A DNA stretch of 64,000 nucleotides from Trema orientale (GCA_002914845.1 JXTC01000038.1:293762-357761), one strand, 5' to 3'; positions 46,847 through 59,136 are shown, counted from the stretch's first letter. A program made the numbers and translations. The notes: generated by a model from the sequence alone, not told the origin.

Positions 46847-49800
46847 TTATGACAGAGGCTTAGTAAAAATGTCAGCGGTTTGATCTTCAGTTGGTATATA
46901 TCGAACATCTACATCACCTGCTGCTACTTTCTCTCGGATATAATGAACATCAATCTCAATATGTTTTGTTCTGGCATGAAACACTGGATTAGAAGCAAGA
47001 GACTTAGCTCCTGTATTGTCACACCAAAGTACTGCTGGTTTATTTTGAAGGCAAACTCCAATTTCTTTTAGCAGAGACTGAAGCCATACTAACTCTGTTG
47101 TTGCAGAGGCTAATGATCTGTATTCGGCTTCTGTGCTGGATCGAGCCACTACATGTTGTTTCTTTGAAGACCAATTAATCAAATTTCCACCAAGATAGAT
47201 ACAATGACCACTTGTGGATTTGCGATCATCTAAACTACTAGCCCAATCAGCATCAGCAAATCCTTCTAATGAAAGAACTTGAGTTGATTTGAAAAATAGA
47301 CCAAGACCAATAGTGCCATTAAGATACCTCAAAACTCGTTTGCATGCACTCCAATGATTTACTGTAGGAGCCTGCAAGTATTGACTCAACTTATTGACTG
47401 AAAAAGAAATATCTGGTCTGGTCATGGTGAGATACTGTAGGGCACCAACTGTACTTCGATACAATGTAGGTTGCTCAAACTCGGGACTGTCATTAAGTGA
47501 GAGTTTATTACCAAGAATCATTGGAGTAGAACATGGCTTTGCTCGATCCATGTTAGTTTTCTTAAGCAGATCTAAAGTATACTTAGACTGAGTTAAGTGT
47601 AGACCATTGCTGCCTCGATGAGCTTCAAAACCAAGGAAATAATAGACTGATCCAAGAGTCTTTAGAGCAAAATTCTTATTAAGATCATTGATCACTTGTT
47701 GAATATCAGCATCACGTTCACCAGTTATGAGAATATCATCTGCATAAACTAGGAGAAGTAAAATTCTGCCATTTACTTTACAGAAAAATAAAGAACTATC
47801 AGAAACAGAGTTCTTGAATCCCCATTTGAGCAAGGCGGACTTGAGTTTTTCAAACCAAGCTCGTGGAGCTTGTTTGAGTCCATACAGAGCTTTCTTTAAT
47901 AGACACACATGAGTTAGTTTAGACTGATCAACAAAACTAGGAGGTTGTGTCATGTAAACTGTTTCTTTAAGATCCCCATTCAGAAAAGCATTATTGACAT
48001 CAATTTGCTTTACATCCCAATCTTGAGAAACAGCCAATGTGAAAATAACTCTGATAGTTGAAGCTTTGACAACTGGACTAAAAGTCTCAGAGAAATCCAA
48101 TCCAGGAGTTTATTGAAATCCTTTAGCAACTAACCTTGCTTTAAACCTGTCAACAGACCCATCTGGTTTAAACATAGTTCGAAACACCCATTTGTTGTGA
48201 ACAACATTCAGTGTAGGTGAATAAGGAACCAAGGTCCATGTATTATTTCGAATTAGAGCAGCATATTCACTTTCCATTACAGCCTTCCACCTAGCATCAG
48301 ACAAAGCGGCTTCTACACTATCTGGTTCTTGAGTAGAAGCAACCGTATCCTGAATAGCTGCATAGACCTTTGGCTTATAAATTCCAGCTTTGGACCTTGT
48401 GACCATGGAATGAGTTGACAGAACAGAGGGTATAGTGGACTGAATAGAAGAGTTAGTAGGAACTGTAGTGGGAGGGACTACAGTGATAGGTTGGAACTGT
48501 TGTTGTGAAATCGCATCTGCTGTAGGAAGAACTGAACCAGCTGTGGAAAAAAAATTATTGGAGACACTAGATGAACAAAAATCATAAGTAGGAATAACAA
48601 ATGGTAAACTAAAAGAAGTGTAGTTATAGGAAGAGACATCTAAGGTAGTAGACTTGAACAAACTGGTATATGGAAACTCAGTTTCATTGAATATCACACT
48701 TCTAGCTATATAGATTTTTCCTGAAGGATGAAGGCATCTATAACCCTTGTGAGACAAACTATAGCCAAGAAAAACACATTTGGACGTCCTAAAGTCAAAC
48801 TTGTGACTATTGTAGGACCTAAGATAGGGAAAGCAGGCACAACCGAAGACTTTTAAGAATTTATAATCTGGTTTTTGAGTGTAAAGAAGTTCATAGGGAG
48901 AGACATTACCTGTATTAGGACTAGGCAATCTGTTAATCAAATAAACAGATGAAACAAAAGAATCCCACCAGAATTTTAAAGGTAACTGAGCCTGAGCTAA
49001 AAGAGTAAGACCAACTTCAACTATATGTAAATGTTTTCTTTCTGCCCGACCATTTTGTTGGTGTGTATTAGGACAAGGATGCCTAAATTGAATGCCTAAG
49101 GTCTGTAACAAGGGTAAGAAACTTCTATATTCTCCACCCCAGTCTGTTTGGAGACATTTTATTTTTTGATCAAAATGCCTTTCAACAAAGGTATTAAAAT
49201 CAACAAACAGCTTGAATGCATCTGATTTTTGTTTAAGAGGAAAAATCCATGTGTACTTAGTGTAATCATCTACAAAATGCATATAATATCTAAAACCCTC
49301 AGATGTTACATATGGGGAAGGACCCCAAACATCTGAATGGACAAGCTCAAAGGGTGTAGTTGTTTTAGACTGAGAAAGAGGAAAATGAAACTGATGTAAT
49401 TTGCCATATTGACAAGCATCACAGAACTGAAAATTCTTTATTGAAAAAGGACTTTGTACAATTGATAACACTCTTTGCAAGACTTGACTATTTGGATGGC
49501 CAAGCCTATTGTGCCATATATTTACATTGCTCACAGAGCTAGACACTTTATTGAAATCAGAAAGACTAGTTGCGTCAGAGCAACTATCAGTAGAAAACTG
49601 ATCAGTTGTAGAACCGACATACACAATGGGGTGAAAAGCAGACAAAGTGATGGAAGGAGAGTGATTCAGGTTCAGCTGATACAATCCTTGTTTAAGAGTG
49701 CCCTGCAGCAGAGGCTTATTCGTAACTTTGTCCTTAACAACACAAGAATCAGAAGTAAATTCCACAGTAACATCATTATCCAAAGTAAACTGAGAAATAC

Positions 49801-51040
49801 TGATAAGATTCTTGGTAATTTGAGGAAAATGAAGAATATGATTAAGATGTAATGGCTTTGAAGATGGTAAAACAGATGAACCAATATGTGAAATTGACAA
49901 TTTAGAACCATTACCAACAGTCAACTTCTCCTTGCCTTTGTAGTCGGACTGAAGAGTCAGATTGTTAAGTTCAGCAGTAACATGATTGGAGGCTCCACTA
50001 TCCAAATACCAGGCACCATCATTAACAGTTGGAGTAGTAGCAACAAAAGCTTGATTAGCTTGATGCTGGCCAGAGGTTGCAGAAGAGTCAGGACCTTGGT
50101 AACTCAAATCAAAACACTGATAGCATTTGATAGCTAAATGCCCTGCTTTGCCACACACTTGACAGATTGGTTTGTTATTGTTGTTTCTGCCATTACCATG
50201 ACCAGTACGGCCACCTCGACCACGATAGCCACCACGATAGCCACCACCAGACATAGAAGCACGAGAGTAGTTGGAATTTCCACCAGAGAATTGCTTGAGT
50301 TGTGGAATGTAGGAAGCATAGTTTACAGTAGGAGCCAAAAAATCACCTGTAGCAATTTGAAGCTGCTCCAAACGCATTTCTTGATTTTGAAGTAGAAACT
50401 GAACTTCCTGGAGAGTCATCGATTCTTGACGAGAGGTAAGATTCACAACAACAGCTTCATACTCAGGGCCCAATCCGCCAAGAATATACAGAATAAGCTC
50501 ATCATCGGAGATAACTTGTCCAATAGCTAAGAGATTATCAGCAACACCACGCATTTTAAGTATATATTCATCAATAGAGAGTGAACCTTTCTTCAATGTC
50601 TGAAGGAGAAAACGAAGTTGAAGAGTTCGAGCTCTGGACTTCGTAGAGTTGAGCTGTTCAAGGACGCGCCAGATTTCAGCAGAAGTGTGGCACCGGACAA
50701 CATGACCAAGCATAGATTCAGTAATGGAGGCCAGCAACCAGCTCATAAGAAATTGATCAAGCCGAATCCAGGTTGTGTGATCTGGATTGTTAAGAGACTG
50801 GTGCGGATTAGCAGGATCGGCGATGAAAGCGTCTGGACGAGCCCGAGTGCCGAGAAGAAATCCTTCGAGATCGTGTGCTCGAACAGCAGGAAGTACTTGA
50901 GAACGCCAATAACCATAGTTGCTACGATCAAGACGAAGAGGTAGAGGATTGAGAGTATTCGGAATCGCCATGGCTGGAAACGATGAACTTGAGGAAAGAC
51001 TGGACTGAGCAGAGGATGAACCAGAGGAAGACGACGCCAT
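46847..51040 (-). pseudogene. Copia gag-pol polyprotein region, nearly whole
   Basis: Minus strand, in order. The gag part is at about 51040-50100; it opens with a Ser-rich tail, then an 'LDRSNYGYWRSQVLPAVRAH' block and a Gly/Arg-rich stretch, then the CCHC knuckle 'CQVCGKAGHLAIKC'. The aspartic protease has 'WYLDSGASNHV' (near 50000). Then come the gag-pre-integrase 'WHNRLGHPN' and an integrase core with 'HSDVWGPSP' and 'NGRAERKHLHIVE' (about 49500-48700). Reverse transcriptase has 'DVNNAFLNGDL' and 'YADDILI' (about 48200-47400). RNase H has 'GFADADWASSLDDRKST' and 'SSTEAEYRSLA' (about 47300-46850). PR-INT-RT-RH order and the UBN2-type gag fit the Ale/Retrofit lineage. About one break is present, so I list it as a fossil. 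Confidence 0.9.
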
Positions 51041-51046
51041 TGTTCG

Positions 51047-51058
51047 GCTCTGATACCA
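51047..51058 (-). other. Primer-binding site (initiator tRNA-Met), first unit
   Basis: The plus strand GCTCTGATACCA directly touches the middle LTR. The second unit has the same site at 52848-52859. Confidence 0.9.
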
Positions 51059-51301
51059 TAATAAGAAAATAAAACTATGCTTAAAGCTTTGAACAGAATC
51101 TGTTTGATGAATGGCTTGATTGAAATATCATAGCCTTATGATCTATATATTTATATTGAAATTATGAGTACAAGAGAAGCTATTTAACCGTGTAACAAAT
51201 TGCTGTTAATGGCACTAACATCAAGTTTAACTAACTAACAGTTTGATAACTCATTAAAACATAAGCTAAACTAACTGCCACGTACACAGCCTTCTTCAAT
51301 A
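51059..51301 (-). repeat. LTR, middle copy
   Basis: Identical by eye to the left LTR over all 243 bp. It is flanked by a primer-binding site on its left and a polypurine tract on its right, so it serves both units. Confidence 0.95.
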
Positions 51302-52859
51302 GGCCCCCTCAAGCGACACGGGGATTAATCCAGAGTAAGCTTGTGACATAGAAACTAAAATCTTGGTTATGACAGAGGCTTAGTAAAAATGTCAGCGGTT
51401 TGATCTTCAGTTGGTATATATCGAACATCTACATCACCTGCTGCTACTTTCTCTCGGATATAATGAACATCAATCTCAATATGTTTTGTTCTGGCATGAA
51501 ACACTGGATTAGAAGCAAGAGACTTAGCTCCTGTATTGTCACACCAAAGTACTGCTGGTTTATTTTGAAGGCAAACTCCAATTTCTTTTAGCAGAGACTG
51601 AAGCCATACTAACTCTGTTGTTGCAGAGGCTAATGATCTGTATTCGGCTTCTGTGCTGGATCGAGCCACTACATGTTGTTTCTTTGAAGACCAATTAATC
51701 AAATTTCCACCAAGATAGATACAACGACCACTTGTGGATTTGCGATCATCTAAACTACTAGCCCAATCAGCATCAGCAAATCCTTCTAATGAAAGAACTT
51801 GAGTTGATTTGAAAAATAGANATTAACAGTTGGAGTAGTAGCAACAAAAGCTTGATTAGCTTGATGCTGGCCAGAGGTTGCAGAAGAGTCAGGACCTTGG
51901 TAACTCAAATCAAAACACTGATAGCATTTGATAGCTAAATGCCCTGCTTTGCCACACACTTGACAGATTGGTTTGTTATTGTTGTTTCTGCCATTACCAT
52001 GACCAGTACGGCCACCTCGACCACGATAGCCACCACGATAGCCACCACCAGACATAGAAGCACGAGAGTAGTTGGAATTTCCACCAGAGAATTGCTTGAG
52101 TTGTGGAATGTAGGAAGCATAGTTTACAGTAGGAGCCAAAAAATCACCTGTAGCAATTTGAAGCTGCTCCAAACGCATTTCTTGATTTTGAAGTAGAAAC
52201 TGAACTTCCTGGAGAGTCATCGATTCTTGACGAGAGGTAAGATTCACAACAACAGCTTCATACTCAGGGCCCAATCCGCCAAGAATATACAGAATAAGCT
52301 CATCATCGGAGATAACTTGTCCAATAGCTAAGAGATTATCAGCAACACCACGCATTTTAAGTATATATTCATCAATAGAGAGTGAACCTTTCTTCAATGT
52401 CTGAAGGAGAAAACGAAGTTGAAGAGTTCGAGCTCTGGACTTCGTAGAGTTGAGCTGTTCAAGGACGCGCCAGATTTCAGCAGAAGTGTGGCACCGGACA
52501 ACATGACCAAGCATAGATTCAGTAATGGAGGCCAGCAACCAGCTCATAAGAAATTGATCAAGCCGAATCCAGGTTGTGTGATCTGGATTGTTAAGAGACT
52601 GGTGCGGATTAGCAGGATCGGCGATGAAAGCGTCTGGACGAGCCCGAGTGCCGAGAAGAAATCCTTCGAGATCGTGTGCTCGAACAGCAGGAAGTACTTG
52701 AGAACGCCAATAACCATAGTTGCTACGATCAAGACGAAGAGGTAGAGGATTGAGAGTATTCGGAATCGCCATGGCTGGAAACGATGAACTTGAGGAAAGA
52801 CTGGACTGAGCAGAGGATGAACCAGAGGAAGACGACGCCATTGTTCGGCTCTGATACCA
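51302..52859 (-). pseudogene. Incomplete second internal region of the copia element
   Basis: It holds the RNase H end (next to the middle LTR) and the gag/knuckle end (next to the right LTR) of the same element, and lacks the central protein domains. A single N at 51821 marks the join. Where comparable, sequence matches the first unit with about one difference. This fits an unresolved or collapsed assembly join at least as well as a real truncated copy. Confidence 0.85.
51821..51821. other. Single unresolved base at a copia join
   Basis: One N where two distant parts of the element meet. It probably marks a gap of unknown length closed with one N. Confidence 0.9.
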
Positions 52860-53102
52860 TAATAAGAAAATAAAACTATGCTTAAAGCTTTGAACAGAAT
52901 CTGTTTGATGAATGGCTTGATTGAAATATCATAGCCTTATGATCTATATATTTATATTGAAATTGTGAGTACAAGAGAAGCTATTTAACCGTGTAACAAA
53001 TTGCTGTTAATGGCACTAACATCAAGTTTAACTAACTAACAGTTTGATGACTCATTAACACATAAGCTAAACTAACTGCCACGTACACAGCCTTCTTCAA
53101 TA
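52860..53102 (-). repeat. LTR, right copy
   Basis: 243 bp, about three single-base differences from the other two copies. It is followed directly by GTAAT (53103-53107), matching the left flank. Confidence 0.95.
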
Positions 53103-53652
53103 GTAATTAATACACAACCAATTCAGTAAATATCATTTTCTTAAAACTAATTTTTATATAAAATATTGGTGACCGTTCAATATTTGAATTAATCAGCATG
53201 TAACTCTCATTGTCATCAGATTTAGGAAATTAAATTGTGGTAGTTAGGCATTGTTTAGTTGAATAAAAGAGGCTTATGTTGACAAAAGCACATACAATTA
53301 TTGTATGCTTAATAGGGAAAAAAATTGAAACGTATAGTTAATTCAAAAAAAGGAGAACATATATAAACAAAAGATCGATGATGAAGAAAAAAAGATGAAC
53401 GTACAGAAAGGCAAACTTATTCGGCCCCATGCCATGTCTACTCAATAGGCCCATGATTTGATCTCCGGCTTCCTCCACTGATCCATCGTCCCCCCACTTC
53501 TCCCTATTCCTTTCACCTCTCTCTCTCTCTCTCTCCATTTTTTCAATTTTCTTACTATATTAATTAGCCAAAAAAAAAAAAAAATCCTCCAAAAGGAGAA
53601 AAAAAAAAAAAAAAAGGGGGGGGAATTCATTGATGCCATTGCCGGCCGCGCA
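53103..53652 (+). promoter_or_regulatory. Upstream region and 5' leader of the ALOG gene
   Basis: These 550 bp separate the copia target site from the start codon. A TATATAAAC box lies at 53360-53368. A CT-rich stretch with (CT)n at about 53517-53536 is typical of plant 5' leaders. A/G-rich runs (53572-53623) sit just before the coding sequence. If the TATA box is used, the leader would be about 260 nt and would contain several upstream ATGs. Initiation in the CT-rich zone would avoid most of them. The transcription start cannot be set from sequence alone. Confidence 0.45.
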
Positions 53653-53785
53653 ATGTCCAGCGAAAGAGGCAAGGGTTTCGCAGAAGGATCGTCGAGCTCG
53701 CCAGGCGATCAGCCGCCACCGGCAACTCCAAGCCGCTACGAGTCACAGAAGAGGCGAGACTGGAACACTTTTGGTCAGTACCTGA
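53633..53785 (+). other. Overlapping upstream ORF (50 codons) at the ALOG start
   Basis: An ATG at 53633 lies 20 bases before the main ATG in another frame. It stays open for 50 codons through the beginning of the ALOG coding sequence and stops at TGA 53783-53785. The uORF start context (ATTGATGC, T at -3) is weak. The main start (CGCAATGT, G at -3) is better. Leaky scanning could therefore reach the main start, with the uORF lowering output. Whether transcripts include this ATG is unknown. Confidence 0.5.
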
Positions 53786-54177
53786 AGAACCAAAGGCCTC
53801 CGGTCCCACTCTCCCAGTGCAATTGCAACCATGTGTTGGACTTCCTTAGGTACCTTGATCAGTTCGGCAAGACCAAAGTCCACCTCCAAGGCTGCATGTT
53901 TTACGGGCAGCCAGAGCCACCAGCGCCTTGCACTTGTCCTCTTCGACAGGCGTGGGGGAGCCTCGACGCTCTCATCGGCCGCCTGAGGGCCGCCTACGAA
54001 GAGAATGGAGGCTTCCCTGAGGCCAACCCTTTCGCAAGTGGTGCAATAAGGGTTTACTTGAGAGAGGTGAGGGAGTGCCAAGCTAAGGCTAGGGGGATTC
54101 CGTACAAGAAGAAGAAGAAGAAGCCGGATCAGGGCAAAGGGAACGATGAAGCAACTTCTGGAGGCATGCAGTTTTAG
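53653..54177 (+). CDS. LSH10-like: ALOG-domain protein, LIGHT SENSITIVE HYPOCOTYLS family (LSH10-like)
   Basis: 174 residues in one uninterrupted exon, the usual length and structure for the family. A Ser/Pro-rich N-terminus (1-25) leads into the ALOG domain (about 26-152), with '[19 protein letters not shown]', '[18 protein letters not shown]', a zinc-ribbon insert (His77, Cys81, Cys93, Cys95) and '[20 protein letters not shown]'. The nuclear localisation run YKKKKKKP follows (151-158), then a short variable tail. ALOG proteins are plant nuclear, DNA-binding developmental regulators acting at organ boundaries and in light-dependent growth. The domain is thought to derive from tyrosine-recombinase DNA-binding folds of retroelements. 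'[18 protein letters not shown]' and the short tail resemble Arabidopsis LSH10, but subfamily assignment is from memory. All key residues are present. It is clearly GC-richer than its surroundings and is the only supported host gene here. Confidence 0.95.
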   Translation: MSSERGKGFAEGSSSSPGDQPPPATPSRYESQKRRDWNTFGQYLKNQRPPVPLSQCNCNHVLDFLRYLDQFGKTKVHLQGCMFYGQPEPPAPCTCPLRQAWGSLDALIGRLRAAYEENGGFPEANPFASGAIRVYLREVRECQAKARGIPYKKKKKKPDQGKGNDEATSGGMQF

Positions 54178-56183
54178 TACTACTCTCTTCTTCAGTGTTA
54201 ATCCTTTTGTCCTCTTCTTCTGGTAAATTAATTAATTATTTTACTTACTTAATTACATTATCACATATACTAATTATAACCGATATATGTCATGAGTTAT
54301 TTAATTAATTAGTTCTAATTTGTGCTCATTTGTTGATAGAAATAAATTCTGTGTGATTTATTATACATCGGTGTATATTACAGGCTAGCGAGCTAAAAAA
54401 AAAAAAAAATTGAGAATAAAACACGAAAGATCACAAGGGTAATTAGAACCCGAAATTAAGAGAAAAAAGATTTGGAAATAGACATACATATATATATATA
54501 TGTCGATCATACTTCAAAGTGGATAGACAAAAGTGACCTTGAAACCCGAAACTAATCAATTCCCAATGTAGGTTAATTTTGCCTCTTTCCTTTCATGCTA
54601 AAATAAAAAATATATATATGTAGCATCCTGCAATTCCAAGATAGCAAGAACCCTAATTGGCAATAACTCACTTTAAGGATTAGCACATAGTCTAATTAAT
54701 TAAGATAGAGATTTTTCTTCTTCCGAAATTATTTTCCCCAAATAATAAGAACCTTATTATGTACTTACCTTGCAGATTTGTTGAATTCAAAGCTCATATT
54801 ATACATTGCAGCCTAAAAGTTTAATTGCACTAACATCAAACGTATACATACAGCTAGCTAGTGCTCTCTTTCTCTCTCACAACCATGTATATACGCGCAT
54901 GCACATACCCTCTCTCCCGAACAGTGATTGATAATACACATTATGTTAATCACAACAACGTGATTGGGCTCGTTGATTAAAAAATTCGTTATTCCGATGT
55001 TAGCTTTTTCCCATAATATGTCTCTTCAAAGATTCTGAAGATTGTGTGCGTGCTCCCATGAGGGTCAAACGAGATTTTATTCAACTTTCTCTGTTAAGAT
55101 AAATTAAAAGGGAAAATGATTAAGGAGATAAAGGATTGATTAATTAAGGTTTAACGTTACTATAATTGATATTATTTTAGTCTTGTTTATGCTTAGCTTT
55201 TGTATGCTTTCATTAAAGTCATCATTCCAAATCTCTTTGTAGGAGAAACGCGATATAATTTATATTAATTTAGTGTATTTTGGTACTACTGATAGCTTTT
55301 CTCTATTGCAGATAAGGTATATGCAAGGGCAATTTAGAACATGTGTCTCCTTTCTTGTTCAATTCTATATTATTTGCATGTTGTCCTATCCATATATACT
55401 CAAGATTTTGTGGGGCAGTAAATTTGTTCTTTTATGATCACAAATATATGCTTTGCCTTTTTATTGGGCTTTAAATATATTTGGGAACGTCTAATTGAAC
55501 TTATTGTTGGGCAAATAACTATCAAATTCTTTGAGAGATTTATGCTCCTTGTGTACGTCTCATTTAGAAGTTTATGGTCTGTTTGTACTTTGCTTTTCAA
55601 TTATTTGAGCCCTAGCGTCTAAGTTACTGTACTTAGTTAGCTAGCTTTCTACATCTTTATATATGAAGGAATATTATTTTTAGTTATATCCAGATTATAA
55701 ATTATCAATATATTTTCTATTTAGTGCATTAGCTAGGTTAATTGATCTACAGTGGAGTAAATAATTATTTGAAAATAAGAATGCTGAACTCTGACTTATT
55801 GTTTAATCTGTCAAATAATTATGCTGAAGTTGTTCTACTCTGACTTATTGTTTAATCTATAGCAATGCCACCAGCTTTTCTTTCATTCTATAAAGACAAA
55901 AAATATACGTTGTCAAGTAGTTCTTTCTATATTCGATTAAATGTCATTGCTAATGAAAGATATCAATCGATTTATCTAGGCAAGGTTCTCAGTTTTGTAA
56001 AATTCTGCTTGTGTATATTGACTATTGAATCTTTATCCATATATGTATGGGAAGAAAACTAGAGCTTGCATAAGTATATACTAGCTCATAATCTATACAT
56101 CTTTTCTGTTTTTTGTTACACATGGTCTAGAACAATCTAATCCATTAGCTAGGGAGAAGACTCTTACAAGAATTCCCAATCAT

Positions 56184-56223
<40 letters not shown>

Positions 56224-57191
56224 TTTCTTTTCTTGAGGGACACACTCACATATACCGTTGTGTTCAAACGTACCAGAATATTTGAGCTGCAATTAATTAA
56301 GCTAATTATATAAGCCGCTATACGCAGGCTACTATTGTTATAGCTTGACTACTCTTATCAGCCTTAATCAAAACCTTTTGCAAAATTAATTCACATTACA
56401 TAGATATTCCAGATCTTCAGCAGATTTTGATGTTGACATAATGATCATGTACGTGTGTACAACTTTGATTAGGGGACACCTTGCTATATTTGCATCAGTA
56501 GAAATTTAAATGGTATGTATTGCCATACAGTACAAATAGAAAACTTATTATATCAGCAATAAATTCCAATGTAAAAGTACAAATATTCACGTACCAAATG
56601 GTGACTATCAATTGGCATATGTATATGTTGAACAACGTAATTCTTATTCAGTTTTCTTATTAAAATGGATGCTTGAGTTTCACCATCATGCTTCTTTCTC
56701 TTTGTCGGGTATTATTCATTTTTCTTTTAAATTGTATTAAAACGTACAGTTACATTTTTCTGTCTTGCTATATATAATCACCCAAATTTTGCATGTTTAC
56801 TGAGTTCACTACTATTTAGTAATTTGTATGCAAGTTGCATTTCAAATTCTTACAAGATTTTGTAGAATTAGTACGTACTAAATTGCTGCATATTGCTCTG
56901 GCCATTCTCATTAGGATGATAATTGAAATATTTATGCATGCACTTCAAATTGTAGCTGGCCATTGACTAGGACATTTATGAATGAAATTATGCCTCATAT
57001 GCATGCATGGTTGTTAATGTTCAAGATTCTAATAAATATCTTTCCTTTCTATAAAAAGGATTCTAGCTAGCTACTTACTCGCTTACTGACTGGAAAACTT
57101 GGACCAATTCCATGGAAATCAATTAATGATATATGATCGATACCATTGACTAATCTCCAATACGATGAATCACATGCATAGCAAGTTGGCA

Positions 57192-57225
<34 letters not shown>

Positions 57226-57960
57226 GTATTTTTTTTTTCTCTTCATCTTACTTCATAGCCTTCTCATCTATAACAAGGCATATTAGTGTTAAAGCAGTAT
57301 ACTGCAACTTTGGTTGACTGATCAATATATATATATATATATATTGATTGAGAGGACAGATAGATATATAGAAACTGTACTGGAGTAGAAAGGAACTGCA
57401 AAATATTGTCCTATTAACATAATTAGTTAACTGATGTATTTTATATATGTTGTTTTCTCTTGCAGGGTCATCTGGAGAATAAAAGAAATGGAAATTGTTA
57501 TGATCACCGAATATCTTGATGTTTTCAGTGTTGATTATTTGAATGTCGCTTTCTTTTCTACTCATGGGATTTGCTATTGTTATCATCGAGGAAGAAGTAT
57601 TTGATCTATATATGTCAAGTGATCGATCTGTTGTGGGCATATTTGCTGGTTTATCTGGAGCCTACTCGCATGCATGCATGCATGCTTATCATTTGGGAAT
57701 AATCTGTAAGAAATTAGCATATATACTCTATCACAACTCTTTTATATATAATGTAAATTTTGGTTTATATATGCCTCAGGAATTGCATACTGCCTTATCG
57801 TCAGTCCTAAAATCATTAATATCAGTATATTGATTAATGATAATTAGTCTATTTTACATCACTACTAATTGCTTCTAATTTTGTTGTGCACGCATTAATC
57901 ATAAATAGTATTAGTAATTTAACTTCAAGCTCAATTGACATTATAATTGACATATAAATA
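54178..57960 (+). other. Downstream region of the ALOG gene with splice-like signals
   Basis: AT-rich and without coding similarity. A CTTCTG|GTAAAT donor-like site lies at 54222/54223, 45 bases after the stop codon. TTTTCTCTATTGCAG (ending 55311) and TTTTCTCTTGCAG (ending 57465) are strong acceptor-like sites downstream. They could define 3'-UTR introns of the ALOG transcript or a separate non-coding RNA, or be chance. There are also microsatellites: TA/CA runs at about 57197-57225 and (TA)n at about 57326-57343. Confidence 0.3.
56186..56220. repeat. (CT)n microsatellite
   Basis: About 17 uninterrupted CT units, followed by a TTTTC-rich tail. Confidence 0.95.
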
Positions 57961-58597
57961 TTGGCCACTTCCTAGCTATCAGTTTTAAGCCTGTGTAGTC
58001 ATGTGGTATAAAATATATGTACGTGGTCCTGTTTTCAAATCATATTTTTTAAATATATATATTTGGTGCCCATATATATATATATATTTGTAGGGAGAAT
58101 TATTAGTCTAACATGCATCCTAAAAATTTCCTAATGAATGCTTATATATATGAATACTGTCGATCTCATAACCAGATTGAATAGTATTTATTAACTGGAT
58201 GTTTGTTTTAGAATGGATTGGATTAGAGATATTCTAAACTGTGAATATAATCAACATCTAGATTTTGGATAAACGAACAATAAAATTTTGTTTACATATA
58301 TAAATGGATATGTTATCCTCTCATCCACAAATATATGAATGATTCTAAGTGAAAATTTAGAAGTATCCTTTTCAGAGTTTCAACAATCAAACATTGCAAA
58401 GAATCTAGTTTCTACATATAAATGCTTATGATACCCGAGTAGATTTACAAAATTTATTCTAATCAATTGCTTTCAAGATAGTATTTAAAAGAAGAAAAAA
58501 TCAACCTCAATTGGATTCGATTGATTGTTGAAAAAGAATATTGTTTTCAACTAATGCTCACCTCTATATGTACAAGTTTGTTGAGGATATTTAAGAC

Positions 58598-58629
<32 letters not shown>

Positions 58630-59136
58630 TTTGGTTTGTAACGGGTTTCATCGGGTTGGAAGAGGAAAAAAAATCTCTAGGATAAACTCCATTTGCAAGT
58701 CTAACATTTTATCCAAATCAATAACAATTCTGCCAGACTCACTGCTTACTTTCTTGTTTATATTTCTACATATTTCATACATTCAACCCCGACCCTAGGT
58801 TTTCACTGGTCTGTAATTTCTTATTAATTGAACAAATCATATGAACTTGCAAATATACTTTACCTCTTAGAACGTTCAATAAATTAAAGAGTCTCGCATT
58901 ATCTCTCTTTAGATCTCTCTCAACAAAGTGTTCTTATGAATTTATGTTTTGTCATAACTTATCAAACTTAGTTTCTCTTTTCTAACTAAATACATTAGAA
59001 TTTTGAAATTTTGAACTGGTCAGGCAATAACAATTACCTCCTAATGAAACTGGAGCTGATCGGGGGCAGAAAACACAGGATGCTTGTAGCACTATGGGCT
59101 AAGATTATAGTTGGCCTGCGACACATATTATATTCC
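57961..59136. other. Intergenic, no gene seen
   Basis: AT-rich spacer. A 28-base poly-A lies at about 58598-58625. A possible 100-bp hAT-like MITE relic at about 58196-58292 has a GATGTTTGTTTTAGAATGG start mirrored by GATAAACGAACAATAAA. No coding similarity. Confidence 0.5.

Larger units (their letters stand above)
46539..53102 (-). mobile_element. Young Ty1/copia element (Ale/Retrofit-like), tandem LTR-int-LTR-int-LTR
   Basis: Three 243-bp LTRs lie at 46539-46781, 51059-51301 and 52860-53102. One complete internal region (46782-51058, 4277 bp) and one incomplete one (51302-52859) lie between them. A single 5-bp target duplication GTAAT flanks the whole unit (46534-46538 and 53103-53107). 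The left and middle LTRs are identical, and the right one differs at about 3 of 243 positions (1.2 percent). This suggests an insertion age of about half a million years at common plant rates. The element looks nearly whole, with about one break in the first unit's coding region. A single N (51821) in the second unit points to an unresolved assembly join. Confidence 0.95.

Noticed and set aside
53743-54081. 112-codon minus-strand open frame opposite the ALOG gene
   Set aside because: Antisense shadow of the GC-rich ALOG coding sequence.
57543-57833. 96-codon plus-strand open frame after a TTGCAG acceptor-like site
   Set aside because: The peptide has no family features, and the downstream part is repeat-like (GCATGCATGCATG). 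It is better treated as a possible non-coding exon.
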